Source of the DNA: CAWAHD01 sp963781785
GTDB lineage: Bacteria > Planctomycetota > Planctomycetia > Isosphaerales > Isosphaeraceae
Assembly (NCBI GenBank): GCA_963781785.1
Contig: CAWAHD010000002.1
Span: forward strand, 1,302,001-1,366,000
Direction of reading: 5' to 3'
Length of the DNA stretch: 64,000 nucleotides
In this document: positions 28,245 to 39,230 of the stretch, piece after piece
Position numbering within the stretch: the stretch's first letter is position 1
Layout of the letters: every line of letters starts with the position of its first letter
The notes under the pieces: model-generated
What the model was told of the DNA's origin: nothing
The model's input: only the letters and a program-made list of their open reading frames with translations
The model's database searches: none
Made by a program: the position numbers and the translations under genes

Positions 28245-31015
28245 TCATTTCGGTGCGGAGGATGCCGCGCTCTTCGGCGAGGGCGGCTGGCCGTTTGGCG
28301 TCGTGGCGCCTCCGGCATCGGGCCGCTCACGCGCAGCGGTAGCCGCCGGTACGGCAGCCGAGCCGTCCATCGGCTTCACGAGCGAGCCGAGAAGCTCTTG
28401 GGCGAATTCTCGCTCGCTACTCGAAACCTCGGCGACCCGGGCAGCCGCTTCCAGTTCCCTGGCGGCCAGATCCCCTTTGCGCTCGAGCACGGCGACGAAG
28501 CCGGCGCCCAGCCTGGCGTTATAGGCGTCGATCGGTCGCTTCGCGACACGAGCCGCCTTGTGGAACCAAAGGGCGGCCTCGCTCAGCCTTTGACGCCAGA
28601 TGATCTCGTGGCCCAGCGTATTAAAAACGGAGGCCCAGCGATCGAAGCTCAGGTCGGTGCTGGCGTCCGTCGCTCCACTTGCCAGCTTGGCCGCGTCCGT
28701 GCTCCGCCCTTCTACCGCCAGCGCGGTCACCAATTGTCGCAAGATGTCCATGTCATGGGGGTGGGCGTTGTGGCGCTCCTGGAGCTCTCCGAGATCCTTC
28801 GGAAGGCGTGCAATCGTGTTCAACTGTTCGACAAAGGACAAGGGCGGCAGGAAACCGGTGATTTTCCCGACGATCCGCCCGTCCTTGGGATCCTCGATTG
28901 CGGGATCGAGGAACAGGATCGCCGGATATGCCTGGATGTGGGGCTGATACCGTTCAACCAGTGGCCGGCCTTCACCATCCTCGGCGTCGACTTTCACCGG
29001 TACGAACTGGCTGATTGCTTCGCTTACCACCGGTTTCGGAAAGACGTCGGAATCGAGCCGCTTACACCAACCACAATTCTGGGTGGTGAAGTCGACCAGG
29101 ATCAGCTTGTTTTTGGCCCTGGCCTCCTTCCGAGCGGCAGCGAAGTTTCTCGACCAGGCGATGTGGTCCCGCTCGACCTGCGGCTTGGCCTCTCTGACTC
29201 CGGCGGGTTTGTCGCCCGCCGGAGGGCTCAGCTTGGCGATCTGATCCTCGATGGCGTTGGCCTCGGCGGCGGCCTTCGATTGGTCGAGCTTTCTGGCCTT
29301 GCGCAGGGCCGATGCCAGGTTCCTTAAAGCGGGGATCTGGAGAGCGACCGAGTCTGGGGGCTGGAGCATGGTCACAGCCTTGCGGCCATATTCCAGCACG
29401 AGGTCTTCCAGCTCCTCGATCCCGACAAGGTTCCGGATGACGACGTCGATGGCGCCCACTTCCATCTCCCGGCCATAATGAGCCGCAACCCGGGCAGCTT
29501 GATCGACGAGCACGCGCACCTCCGCCTCCGGAGCGTGGGCCTCGGCCTTATCGATGGCCAGCACCCATGCGGCGAGCGGGGCCACGGGCGTGTCGTGGTA
29601 TTTCGCGAGCAGGCCGTCGAGGATTTCCTTCTGCTTTGCAAGGTCCTTGGTCTGGTTGAGCCGCCGCAGGTCATCATTCCAAGACCCGGACGCTTGGCCT
29701 TCTTCGGGGTCGAGCGAGTTCCGGTCAGTGCGCTCGAACTTGGCAGGGAACGCGGCGAAAATACGCTGTCCATACGTGATCGCCATCGAGCCCCAAGCTG
29801 CCTGGGGATGAGCGTCGTCTTTCGGAAGATAGACGACGACGTCGAAGCTCCGGCCATCAACCGGCCGGCCGGCTTTGAACTGGAGCGTGAACCGGACAGT
29901 CTTCTCGTTGATGCGGAGGTGATCGACCTTCGACTCCGCGAAACGGTAGATGTCGGGCCTCATGATCGAGAGCAGACTGGCGCGCACACGTGGCGACGGC
30001 CCCTCCATCTTGATCAGGCCGATGGCTTCACCCGAAGGGTAACCCCTGACGATCCAGTTGCCTTGAAGGTCGGCTACGCGGATGGCGCTGTTCGGAGCGG
30101 ACAAGGGCGCCTCGACCTTGGGATGATGCACGACCGCCTGGCCGGCGTGGGCCAGCCACGCCATGAAGAGGAGACCCAGGGCGGCCGTCGTCCCGAGTAT
30201 CGCGGTTTGCAATTTGGAACGGATCATGACTCCCAGCACTCCTTCCGCAAGGATCAAGGCCGTCTTCGAGACGGCGTTAGCAGCTTGGGCTGGATGGGTG
30301 GCGAAGGCGGCAGCGCATCGGATCGTGGACGCGGTCAAGACCTGCGGAGGGCTGCTCAGAGAGACGGTCACGTTTCTGATGAGGGCAGGTTGAACGGCCG
30401 CCGGACCGACTCCCCGGCGGCAGAGCGCGGCTCGCAGCCGCTCGCGAGCGCGCGCAGCCGGCTCTTGACCGTGCCCACAGGACACCTCAGATGCCGCGCT
30501 GCCTCCTCATGAGAGCGTTCTTCGAGGAGGCAGAGCACAACCGGAATGCGATGCCGTTCCGGCAGGCGGTCGATCTCCTCGTGAATGATGTCCGCCAGGT
30601 CATCCGGCATGCCTGAGTCGGTCCATCCCGCGGTGAGCTTGGCCACGCGCTCTTCAGCTTCTGTGCGGCGATTCGCGGTGCGCTTGGCTTGAATCGCGGC
30701 GCGATGAGCGACACGATGGAGCCAGGGCCCGAGCGAATCCCGCACCCAGAGCGATCGCGCCTTGCGCACCAGCACGAGAAAAACCGCCTGGAAGGCGTCG
30801 CCGGCATGGTGATCATCGCGCAACACGGCCCGGCATGTACACCAGACCATCGCCCCGTGGCGCGCCACCAACGTGGCGAACGCCAATTCCGCCTCCTCGC
30901 CATGTTGAAGCGCATAGCGCTCGAGCAACTGCCCATCCGTGAGCCCGCTGAGCGAGCCGGTGTCGAAGAGAGTGCGCAATCCCAGCGGCGCGACGCGATT
31001 TCTGTTCGATGGCAC
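28245..31015 (-). CDS. ECF sigma factor fused to membrane segment and thioredoxin domain, frameshifted near 30455
   Basis: About 920 residues from a GTG start. Residues about 25-110 are sigma region 2 (FATLVARHGAMVWCTCRAVL, then HAGDAFQAVFLVLVRKA). Residues about 140-195 are region 4 (LPERHRIPVVLCLLEERSHE, then GTVKSRL). The frame break follows GTVKSRL, and the next frame continues RARERLRAAL exactly as ECF proteins do, so the parts belong together. One hydrophobic segment (LQTAILGTTAALGLLFMAWL) follows, then a roughly 600-residue extracytoplasmic part with a thioredoxin domain (ILVDFTTQNCGWCKRL, active-site CGWC) and helical repeats. Planctomycete ECF factors with C-terminal membrane extensions are known; a CGWC domain suggests redox control by the same chain, which is inference. 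Confidence 0.8.
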
Positions 31016-31628
31016 GCCTTCGGTCCCCCTGATGAGTGTCCCTCCTCATAGTAAGGGAACGGCGGGGTGCGATGGTTCCATTTTTTCTGGGAACGATCGT
31101 ATCCCCGCTCGAACCGGGAGACCTCCGGTCCAGCCCACGGCCAGAGGCCGGGGAGTCACGCCGGACCTTCGCGTGCACGTGGGACCACGGCCAGGGACCG
31201 GCGTGCCGCCGCGAAAGTAACGGGTTGTGGCCTCGCCAGGTGATTCCGCGACGACCAGGCCGAGTGAACTGACGTCGCGTTGGTTGATTGCGCCGTGGAT
31301 GCCCGCGACGATTTTCCCGCGGCCCGACACGTTCTTGAGATTCCCGCCGCGGGGTTCACCGAACCACTTGCTCACAATAAACATGGGGGATAACGAGTGT
31401 CCGTTCATGTTGTCGAACAAGATGAACGGACACTCGTTATCTCGAAGGGCTGGACATGGCACCCGGGATCTCCCTGCGCGAATCACCGAAAACGCGGGTT
31501 ATTTCGATTTGTCTCATTATCGGGATTGGATCAACCTGCACCTCATGTCCGGCCGATAAGAGTGCAGTGGTCTCGCCGCTTGATCCTCACCCTTGCCGTG
31601 CCACAAACGCGTAGGGAGGGATACCGGA
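31016..31628. other. Intergenic region with a remnant and a long hairpin
   Basis: No intact gene. Minus-strand positions about 31180-31385 read FIVSKWFGEPRGGNLKNVSG, then VAGIHGAINQRDVSSLGLVV, resembling a beta-rich (jacalin-like) repeat of planctomycete hypothetical proteins, without start or end. The palindrome at 31389-31441 lies directly upstream of this remnant. The promoter of the methyltransferase gene should lie in the last 150 bp. Confidence 0.45.
31389..31441. repeat. Perfect 20-bp inverted repeat with 13-nt loop
   Basis: GATAACGAGTGTCCGTTCAT at 31389-31408 is exactly mirrored at 31422-31441. It has no T tract on either side, so it is not a typical terminator. It could be a miniature mobile remnant or a structured RNA site. 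Confidence 0.85.
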
Positions 31629-32444
31629 ATGTCCAGTGCGCTCAAGAACGAGGTCGCCCGGGAGGAACGCGGCGGTTACCTTTCCGAGGCAATCTCACTT
31701 TGCCGAAAGGTGAAACGGCACCTGGCGCACTTCAAGAGTGAAGTGCGCCACGTCGTCAGCGAGAGTCCCCACTATGCCGGAACCGGCCGCATTGGCGAGA
31801 TCGTGCCGCCAATCGCCGGAACTTCCTTGAGGACAAACGTCGGCTCGCCTTCCCTGGTCGGATACCTGTTTGTCGCCGATGCATGGCACTTGGTCGTGAC
31901 TCGATGCCTGACCAGGTACTCCCGGATCCTGGACATTGGATGCGGTTGCGGGAAGACGGCTCGCACGCTCGTGTATCATCCCTATGTCCAGCAGTACGTC
32001 GGCTTTGATGTCATTCGCGATAATGTCGAATGGTGCGAGCGGAGCGTCGCGCCGCTGACCGAGGGTCGATTCACGTTTCATCATCTCGATGTTTACTCGG
32101 GAGCCTACAATCCCGCTGGAAAACTGCGCGGAACGGGCGTGGTCTTTCCGGCAGGGGATGGGGCGATCGACTTCGCGTTCGCCGCGTCGGTTTTCACGCA
32201 TCTGCTCGAAGACGATGCGAGGCACTACCTTCACGAAGTGAAGAGGGTACTCGCGCCCGGCGGCGTGTTCCTCCCGAGCATTCATACCAGCCCTTCGCCA
32301 GGGAGCGAGTACTCCGGAAATGAATGCCGGATCGACGTTGGTACCGAGTATTTCATCGGGCTTGCCGAAGCCGCGGGCCTGCGGCTGGTGGAGCGGCTCG
32401 GCAACCTGTGCGGCCAGGACGCTTTTCTGTTCAAGGCACGCTAG
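31629..32444 (+). CDS. Class I SAM-dependent methyltransferase
   Basis: 271 residues with a Rossmann-type methyltransferase core: RILDIGCGCGKTARTL (motif I, SAM binding), VGFDVIRDNVEWCE (motif II acidic residue), IDFAFAASVFTHLLEDDARH (motif IV/V) and HEVKRVLAPGGVFLPSIHT (post-motif Gly loop). The family suggests a small-molecule or sugar/lipid substrate. The ATG at 31629 follows GGGAGGGAT. The first 75 residues form a helical lid with no close match in mind. Frame intact. Confidence 0.85.
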   Translation: MSSALKNEVAREERGGYLSEAISLCRKVKRHLAHFKSEVRHVVSESPHYAGTGRIGEIVPPIAGTSLRTNVGSPSLVGYLFVADAWHLVVTRCLTRYSRILDIGCGCGKTARTLVYHPYVQQYVGFDVIRDNVEWCERSVAPLTEGRFTFHHLDVYSGAYNPAGKLRGTGVVFPAGDGAIDFAFAASVFTHLLEDDARHYLHEVKRVLAPGGVFLPSIHTSPSPGSEYSGNECRIDVGTEYFIGLAEAAGLRLVERLGNLCGQDAFLFKAR

Positions 32445-32552
32445 AGACACTCGACCAAGGGCGCCCGTCGGCTCTTGACTGATATGCACGGGATGAAGGA
32501 GTTCCGGACGGGCAGGTCGGGCATACCAGCCTGACTCCTGGAAACTTTTCTC

Positions 32553-32640
32553 GTAGGTCAGGCTTTCCAGCCTGACTCCTGGGAACGTCAGGCTGGAAAG
32601 CCTGACCTACGTCAGAGTCAGGCTGGAAAGCCTGACCTAC
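32553..32640. repeat. Three REP-like elements
   Basis: Copies at 32553-32576 (reverse), 32587-32610 and 32617-32640 (forward) of the element with core GTCAGGCTGGAAAGCC plus TGACCTAC. A half copy (CCAGCCTGAC) precedes them near 32525. They fill the gap between the methyltransferase and the cupin gene. Confidence 0.92.
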
Positions 32641-32737
32641 GTTCGACCCAGCCATCCGATTGGCCTGACTCCCCGATTCGCTGTATGCTATGGGCCGACG
32701 AACGAAAACTGTGATTGCACCCCTCGGAGCCGCCTCG

Positions 32738-33097
32738 ATGGACAAGGTGAATCTGGAAGCGAAGCTCGCCCGCCTGGACGAACGCTGGAGCCCGCGGATC
32801 GTCGGGGAGCTCAACGGTCAACACGTCAAGCTCGTGAAGTTCCTGGGCGAATTCGTCTGGCACCACCACGAGAACGAGGACGAGCTCTTTCTCGTGATCA
32901 AGGGCCGATTCCGGATGGAATTCCGCGACCGCCACGTTTGGATCGAGGAGGGCGAACTCATCATCGTTCCGCGCAAGGTCGAACACCGCCCCGTGGCTGA
33001 GCAGGAGGCCCACGTCCTGCTCTTCGAGCCCGTATCAACGCTCAACACCGGGAATGTCCGCGACCAGAGGACGATCGATTCACCGGGTTGGATCTGA
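32738..33097 (+). CDS. Cupin-domain protein
   Basis: 119 residues. The cupin motif 1 is WHHHENEDELFLVIKGRFRM (metal-binding His pair and Glu) and motif 2 is GELIIVPRKVEHRPVAEQEA, giving a single conserved beta barrel that probably binds one metal ion. Many such small cupins are uncharacterised. The ATG at 32738 follows CTCGGAG and starts the usual short N-terminal helix; an earlier in-frame ATG at 32690 would add 16 residues translated from outside the domain. Confidence 0.8.
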   Translation: MDKVNLEAKLARLDERWSPRIVGELNGQHVKLVKFLGEFVWHHHENEDELFLVIKGRFRMEFRDRHVWIEEGELIIVPRKVEHRPVAEQEAHVLLFEPVSTLNTGNVRDQRTIDSPGWI

Positions 33098-33160
33098 GGG
33101 GAGTTCGGGGGTCGGCCAGGACGTGCGGCTCGCACCAACAAGACGCCGATGCGAGAAAGA

Positions 33161-33257
33161 CTAAGATTAAGATTAAGATTAAGATCAAGATTAAGATTAA
33201 GATTAAGATTAAGATTAAGATTAAGATTAAGATTAGGATTAGGATTAGGATTAGGAC
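33161..33257. repeat. Hexamer microsatellite (AAGATT)n then (AGGATT)n
   Basis: About 97 bp of near-perfect hexamer repeats just after the cupin gene; AAGATT units with one AAGATC, changing to AGGATT at the 3' end. Open frames across it are alternating two-residue repeats on either strand and are not genes. Confidence 0.95.
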
Positions 33258-33352
33258 TCAGATCAAAAGGCGCACCACAAGAACCAGCAAGCCCAGGACT
33301 CAAGTCGCTGTGTTGCTGCTGTCATATTGGCGTGTCGCCGGGTAGGGCTTCA

Positions 33353-36302
33353 TCACGGCGGTGCGATGGGAAGAGGAACACCCCGAGCGGCGTATTCCTC
33401 GATGACGCCGCGGCTGTCCGCGACGTTGCCCTTCATCTCGGCTGTCCAGTATGCACTCAGCGGAACCGTCGCTGCGAATGGCTCAACGCGCCGCTTGATC
33501 GCCTGAGAGATCAAACTGGACTCGTCCTTGAGATATGTCTCGGACATCCTGGCCGCCTCTTGCGGATGACTGGGGCGGAGCATCGACCAGGACCAGGGGC
33601 CGGCTTCGTACTGCGGGTCTTTTCGGTACGCCTCGCGGATGAGTTCGATGGCACGAAGAACGTCGGGGTCCTTGCTTGCCGCGTCACGGAGCACCGGGTC
33701 TCTCCCCAGCGCAACACCGATCAGGATGGCGTCGCCCGCGGAGCGGCGGGTCCTGGCTTCCAGCTTGGCGTAGGCTGGCTGGTACTTCATCAGCCGCCCC
33801 CCGGCCCGAAACAAGAGCGCGCCGATCAAGGCGCCGCGCACCTTGTGCGCGGGCACCGCCTTGTAGGCGTCTTCAGCCAGAGCGACGATCGCGTCGCGAT
33901 CGGGGTCCAGCCCGACGGGGTAGCCCATGATCCGATGCTGCGCTAAATTCGCGGCTGCGACCGCAAAGGTGAGGTCGCGCTTCCTGGCCCGGGCCGCCTG
34001 AAGTGCTGCCTCGCCGCGGGCGATCGCGGCAGCCGTTCGCTTCTTGATCTCGTCGTCCCGGCTGCCGGCGAAATAGCCGCGCCACCAGGCAACCTCATCG
34101 GCCTGGTCCAGCTCGACATGTTCGAGCCGGTGCAGCAAAGCGCGCTGCCGGTCGATGTCACCGCGGTAGCCGTACAGATCGTTGAGCAGCTTGTACAGAG
34201 CGGGGCGGCGGGGGGTCAGCAGCATGGCCTTGTCGAGCAGGCCGATGGCGCGATTGATGCCGGCGTGTGTACGGAGGCGTTCCTTGAAGGCATTGCGACC
34301 GGCCTCATCGCTGTAGAGGAACGACATCATTTCAATGTCGGGCTCCTCTTTCAAGAGGGCCAGGTCGATGGACGGGCCGATCACATCGCGCAGTGCCTCC
34401 TGGAGCAAGAAGCTCCCGGCGTTGGACATCATCAGTCCATTTGTGGGATCGAGCTTGTTCGCCCGCTCGATCTTGGCCAATCCCTGGTCGAAGGCATGCT
34501 GGTCGCCGGTCAGGTTCGCCAGGCGGAACAGCGTCAGGGCTGCGTTGTTGAGAACCCCGGGAGTCTCGGGCATGGCGCTATACAGCTCGCTTGCCTCGCG
34601 GAGCTTGGCGACGGCCGTGGCGTCGTCACCCCGATTCATCGCCTGCTCGGCGAGGCTTCCGTCGAGCATCGCCTTGACCGACGGCTGGCTCGGATTGCCA
34701 CGGCCCAGCCAGAGGACCTTCTCGTCGACATCGACGCCCAGGAGCCCGCGCTGGATGGCAGCATCCTGCTTGAGGTCAGGCTCGTGCGCTGCGTTGTATG
34801 CCTCTTCAGCCAGGGCACGGGCGTCGCTGTCGCTGCCGACACGGCGGAGCATCTCGCTGACGCCCAGGAGCACCTTGGGCTGGCGCTTTCCCGACTTGAG
34901 CACCTCGTCGAACAGGGCCTTGCCCTCCTTGTGCTTGCCCTGCCAGTAGTAAACCTGGGCCAGGTTGAGCCGGACCGCCTCGGTCTCGGCGGCGAAGCTG
35001 CCGATGCCCAGGAAGCATTTCTCGGCCTCATCCAGGTCGGCCTTGCGCTGTTTGGCGTCGGACTGAGCTTGCGCACGCCCTAGCAGGATCGTGCCCAGCT
35101 CGAGAGCCGCAGGCACCACAGACGATTCCCGGGCCAGCCGTTCCTGGGCCTCTTCGATGGCCAGGTCGCCCTTGAGCTTGGCGGCAACGTATTGCTCGAG
35201 CTGGGCCTCCTTCTCGGCCTGGGTCGCTCCGGCGTAGAAGTCAAAGTCAAAATCAAGCGGCCGGTCGTTCTTGAGCCGTTCGACGACAGCTCTCTGGGCG
35301 GTCTCGATCGCGGCCGACAGGGCGGTTTCGGCAGCGTGCAGCGATTCGAGGCGGGCGTGGGTATAGGGACGAAGCAGGGCCAGCGCAGCTCTCGACGCGG
35401 GCGTGGCGCGCGTCGGCCAGGCCGAGGATGCGAGCGCCTTCGGTCGTGCCCAGCCGGGCGCGGAGGGGCTCCAGCAGTGCGACGCACCGCTCTTCCTCGC
35501 CTTGGGCTTCGTAGACGACGGCCAGTCGTGAGGCAAGCTCAACGTCGCCCGGATGAGCAGATACCAGCTTCTCGAGCAGACCGCGACGTTCTGTGCTCAG
35601 GTTGTCAGCGCGGGTAGCCAGCGGGGCAACGGCGTCGAGAATCGCCAGCGCGCCCGCCGGGTCGGTCGAGCCGCGCTCGTGCACGAGCGCCATGCCCTTC
35701 TCATACAGGGCCTTGGCGGGCTGCGGCCACCGGCCGGCACGCTCGAGCGCGACCGCCGTCCCGAAGACGCCGGCGTGCTCGGTGGCGGACTGTGCCGCCG
35801 CGGGATGCTCGACGAGCGCCGTGACCCGCTCCACAGCCGCCGCGGCGGCGTCGGCCGGAGTCGTCGGGCCCATCGCGACCTCGCGGCACAGTCGCGCCGA
35901 CTCGGCGAATTTGCCCGCCGCCCCCAGCACGTCGGCCTGGGCCAGCTTCTGGTGGGCGATGTAGGCCGGCGACGTGGTGTATTGGTCCCAGCCAAAAATC
36001 GCGCCAGCCGCCAGCGCAGCCACCAGCACAAACGCGCTGAGCGCCCGCGCCAGGATCGAGAGCGGCTCGCGGCCCAGGATGTACTTGCCGTTCGTCGTAT
36101 CCACGATCCGGTAGGCACGATATGCCAGGATGGGTATCCCGAGGATGCACAGGCAGTGGTTCTGGACGTAGCTCTGGGTTTCCTCGTCGAAGTCCCGCCG
36201 CCCGCGGAGCAACATTCCACAACCCATGAAGTGCCAGAAGCTGGGAAGCGACTCGATCGGCTCGAGTTCCGGAAACTTCGCTTTCAAGTCAAACTCGTCC
36301 AT
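33353..36302 (-). CDS. Large TPR protein with one N-terminal membrane segment, frameshifted near 35395
   Basis: About 980 residues. After a short cytoplasmic part (MDEFDLKAKFPELEPIESLP) comes a conserved block FWHFMGCGMLLRGRRDFDEE, then one membrane helix (ALSAFVLVAALAAGAIFGW). The rest is a long array of helical hairpins of TPR type (for example DLDEAEKCFLGIGSFAAETE, VRLNLAQVYYWQGKHKEGKA and KLLNDLYGYRGDIDRQRALL). Two frames join near 35395 in the middle of the helical array. The start at 36302 is the ATG opening the conserved block. Likely a scaffold facing the periplasm or paryphoplasm; partners unknown. Confidence 0.75.
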
Positions 36303-36429
36303 CGGTCCAGCCTCCCCATTCGTCGCGTGCATTCCGCACAACGGCCGCCACGCTGCATGGCGGCAAGCCGCAGACACAAGCGTCTGTTCTCCAGCATCCA
36401 CCAGGGACGACGTTTTCCGATCCAAAACC

Positions 36430-37985
36430 CTACAAGAAAAACGACGAAGGAGCCAGGGACGAAGTGCCATTCAGCCTTGCATAGAGGTCAACGTATCTTT
36501 TGAACAGATCGTCGTACAGGCTGGCGTTGGCCGGGTTGGGCTCGATGCGTGTCTCGACGGCAACCATGGCGCCGGCGGCGTCGGAGAAATCAGCGTAGAC
36601 GCCGGCGGCGAGTGCCGCGGCCATGGCTGAGCCCAGGGCGCACGATTCGCTGTCTCTGGCCAGGCGGACCGGCTTCTTGAGGATGTCGGCGTGGATCTGG
36701 AGCCAGAGGGGCGACCGGGCGCCGCCGCCGCCCAGGAAGATCCGCTCGACAGCGAGTCCGTGGGCCTGGGCGTCCTCGAGGATGTGCCGCGTGCCCAGGG
36801 CGGTGGCTTCATAGATGGCGCGAACGACGTGCCCGGGGCCGTGGGCCAGGGAGAGGCCGGTGATCGCGCCCGTGGCCTGGGGATTCTTGAATGGCGAGCG
36901 GTTTCCCTGCCAGTCGTCGCGGACGACGAGTCCGTCGGCGCCCGGCGGGACCGCGGCAGCCTGCTCGTCGAGCACCTGGAAGACGGGGACTCCGCGGCGC
37001 TGGGCCTCGGCCTCCTGGCTGCCGGCAAAATGGCGGCGATACCAATCGAGGATCGAGCCTGTGGCGGTCTGGCCGGCCTCGAGTGTGTACAGCCCTTCGA
37101 CCGTGGCGTCGGGATAGCAGCCGGCAGCCCCCGAGCCGAAGACGCCCTGGTGCGACTGGGCGAGGTGGCAAGTGCTCGAGCCGACGATCACCGCGACGTC
37201 GCCATTCTGCGTGGCACCCAGGCCGAGCATGCCGAGGTAGGCGTCGATTCCCCCCTGGGCAACGGGAATGCCCGGCCGCAGCCCCAACTCGCCGGCCGCA
37301 CGATCGCAGAGCTGTCCCTCTCCGCGGCCCAGGGGCACGATCCGATCGGGCCACTTCCCCAGCAGATCAGCCAGGCCGACCCGGCTCAGAAGAGAGATGG
37401 GCCAGCCGCCGTCAGGGCGCGCGTAGTTCCATTTGACGGCGACGTGGTTAAGCGACAGCGTCCACTGACCCGTCAACTGGAACATCATCCAGTCGGTGCA
37501 CTCGACCAGGCGGGCGGCTCGCTGGTAGGTCTTCGGCTCGTTCCGCTTGAGCCAGAGGGCCTTGGGGAGCATCCATTCGGGCGATACTTTATCCGAGACG
37601 TAGCGCAGGACCGGGTCGCCGGTTTCGCTGATGTCGGCGGCCTCCTGGCTGGGCGCTGATCCATCCAGAGCAGGGCAGGGCGGAGCGGCTCACCGGCTGA
37701 GCCGGTCGCCACGACGGTACACGCCGTGCAGTCAAGGCCGACGGCAATGACTTGCTCGGGTGCGATCTGACCCTGGGCCAGGGCGAGTCGCACTGCCTTT
37801 GCCGCTGCCGACCACCATTCCAAGGGGTTCTGCTCGGCCCAGCCCGGCCGGGGATACGTGGTCTCGATCGGTGCGACCCCGAACGCGACGGTTTTTCCGT
37901 GAACGTCGACCAGAGCCGCCCGCAGGCTCTGGGTCCCGACGTCGAGCCCCAGGAGCAGTGAGGGTTTTTCACCGGTTGTTTCCAT
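36430..37985 (-). CDS. FGGY carbohydrate kinase, ribulokinase/xylulokinase-like, frameshifted near 37650
   Basis: About 518 residues once joined. N-terminal ATPase fold: LLLGLDVGTQSLRAALVD (phosphate 1 motif) and GWAEQNPLEWW. Middle: CTDWMMFQLTGQW. C-terminal: ATALGTRHILEDAQAHGL, FLGGGGARSPLWLQIHADIL and SESCALGSAMAAALAAG, which together resemble ribulokinases slightly more than xylulokinases. The reaction is ATP-dependent phosphorylation of a ketopentose or related polyol. The frame breaks after MDQRPA; one base restores QEAADISETGDPVLRYVSD. The gene starts 6 bases after the stop of dtd, so the two are probably one transcript. Confidence 0.85.
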
Positions 37986-37991
37986 GGCGGC

Positions 37992-38441
37992 TCACGTGGG
38001 AAGAAGACTGTCGAGCACGAATGTGACGGGCCCGTCGTTGATGAGCTCGACTTTCATCATCGCACCGAAGACCCCGGTGGCGACCGTCAGGCCGGATTCC
38101 GCGAGCCGGTTCGCGAAGGCGAGATAGAGCGGCTCGGCCAGGGCCGGCTTCGCGGCCTTGGTGAAGCTGGGGCGCCGGCCTTTTTTGCAGTCGGCCAGCA
38201 GAGTGAACTGGCTGACCACCAGGATGCCCCCGCCGATTTCGAGGACGCTCTTGTTCATCTTGCCGTCGTCGTCCTCGAACCCGCGCAGGTTCAAGACCCT
38301 GTCGCTCAGCCAGACGACGTCGGCAATCGTGTCTTCTTCGGCGACGCCGAGCAAGATGAGCCAGCCCTGATCGATCCGGCCAACGCAATGGCGATCGACA
38401 TCGACCGACGCCCGTGTGACTCTTTGAAGCACCGCACGCAT
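37992..38441 (-). CDS. dtd: D-aminoacyl-tRNA deacylase
   Basis: 149 residues, the normal length for Dtd. Signatures are MRAVLQRVTRASVDVD at the start, VVSQFTLLADCKKGRRPSF (the SQFTL motif lining the active site) and ELINDGPVTFVLDS near the end (the Gly-Pro motif that rejects L-aminoacyl-tRNA). It hydrolyses D-amino acids from tRNA in the cytosol and acts as a homodimer. Frame intact. Confidence 0.95.
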   Translation of the reverse strand: MRAVLQRVTRASVDVDRHCVGRIDQGWLILLGVAEEDTIADVVWLSDRVLNLRGFEDDDGKMNKSVLEIGGGILVVSQFTLLADCKKGRRPSFTKAAKPALAEPLYLAFANRLAESGLTVATGVFGAMMKVELINDGPVTFVLDSLLPT

Positions 38442-38487
38442 TCACGAGTTTCTCTCGACTCGACCCGCGCCCGTCGAATGGAAAGCA

Positions 38488-39212
38488 TCATACCGCGGGA
38501 TGCGGGCGGCTTTCGAGAGCCTGGTCGCGGCGCCAGAGCCAGGCAAAGACCGGAAGCAAGGCCAGGGCTCCCCATTGGTAGGCTGTCAGGCCGAGCGCCA
38601 CGACCGGCTCGGGGCGGATGAATTCGGTCAAGAAGCGATAGATCAGGTAGGCGATCAGGTAGAGCTTGATTCGCTGGAGCCGGAACAGTCCCCGGCGCTC
38701 GGTCCAGAAGAGGAACATCGCGGCCGAGGCGTGAAACGCCGACTCGTAGAGCTGGGTCGGATGACGTGAGATTCCATCGTGGAACACCACGCCCCACGGC
38801 AGGTTGGTCGGCTTGCCATAGCAGCAGCCGCCGACGAAGCAGGCCAGCCGGCCCACGGCCACCGCCGCCGCCACCGGCACTGCGAAGCTGTCACCGGTCT
38901 TGATCGTGACGCCCAGGATCGCCTTGGCCAGCTCAACGCCAAAATAGCCGCCGACCAGGCCGAAGAGGATCGTCTTGCCGTTATCGAACCAGGCCCGGCC
39001 GCTGGCCAGCCCTTCCCAGTCCGTCAGTACAAACGGCAGCTTCGAGCCGATCATCGCTCCGCAGAACGCTCCCAGCGCGATCCCCCACCGCTCCAGAGCT
39101 GAAAGGGGCAGCGCCCTGTCCCCCGGCGCTTCAGGAACACCGCCGTCAAGAGCGCCATCGCCATGATCGCGGCATAGGCAAGGCCGGGAGCGGCAGGCGG
39201 AGGATCGGTCAT
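38488..39212 (-). CDS. Prolipoprotein diacylglyceryl transferase family membrane protein, frameshifted near 39115
   Basis: About 241 residues with several membrane helices. The Lgt-like signature region reads GRLACFVGGCCYGKPTNLPW, then RHPTQLYESAFHA. The Arg-His-Pro-Thr-Gln-Leu-Tyr-Glu block is as in Lgt, but the canonical Asn residues of GR-GNF-NGE are replaced by Cys and Gly. This divergent class exists in databases under the Lgt family; whether it modifies lipoproteins is uncertain. The N terminus (AAIMAMALLTAVFLKRRG) is in another frame, joined near 39115 in a run of G. The start ATG at 39210-39212 lies 18 bp after the stop of the zinc-ribbon gene upstream. Confidence 0.75.
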
Positions 39213-39230
39213 CGGTTGTTCCACAGGTTG

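Noticed and set aside
28170..29327. 385-residue + strand frame across the thioredoxin part of the ECF fusion
   Set aside because: Antisense shadow; the minus strand has the CGWC thioredoxin sequence and a coherent domain order.
33149..33946. Proteins with alternating Arg-Leu or Lys-Ile runs
   Set aside because: They are translations of the hexamer microsatellite at 33161-33257.
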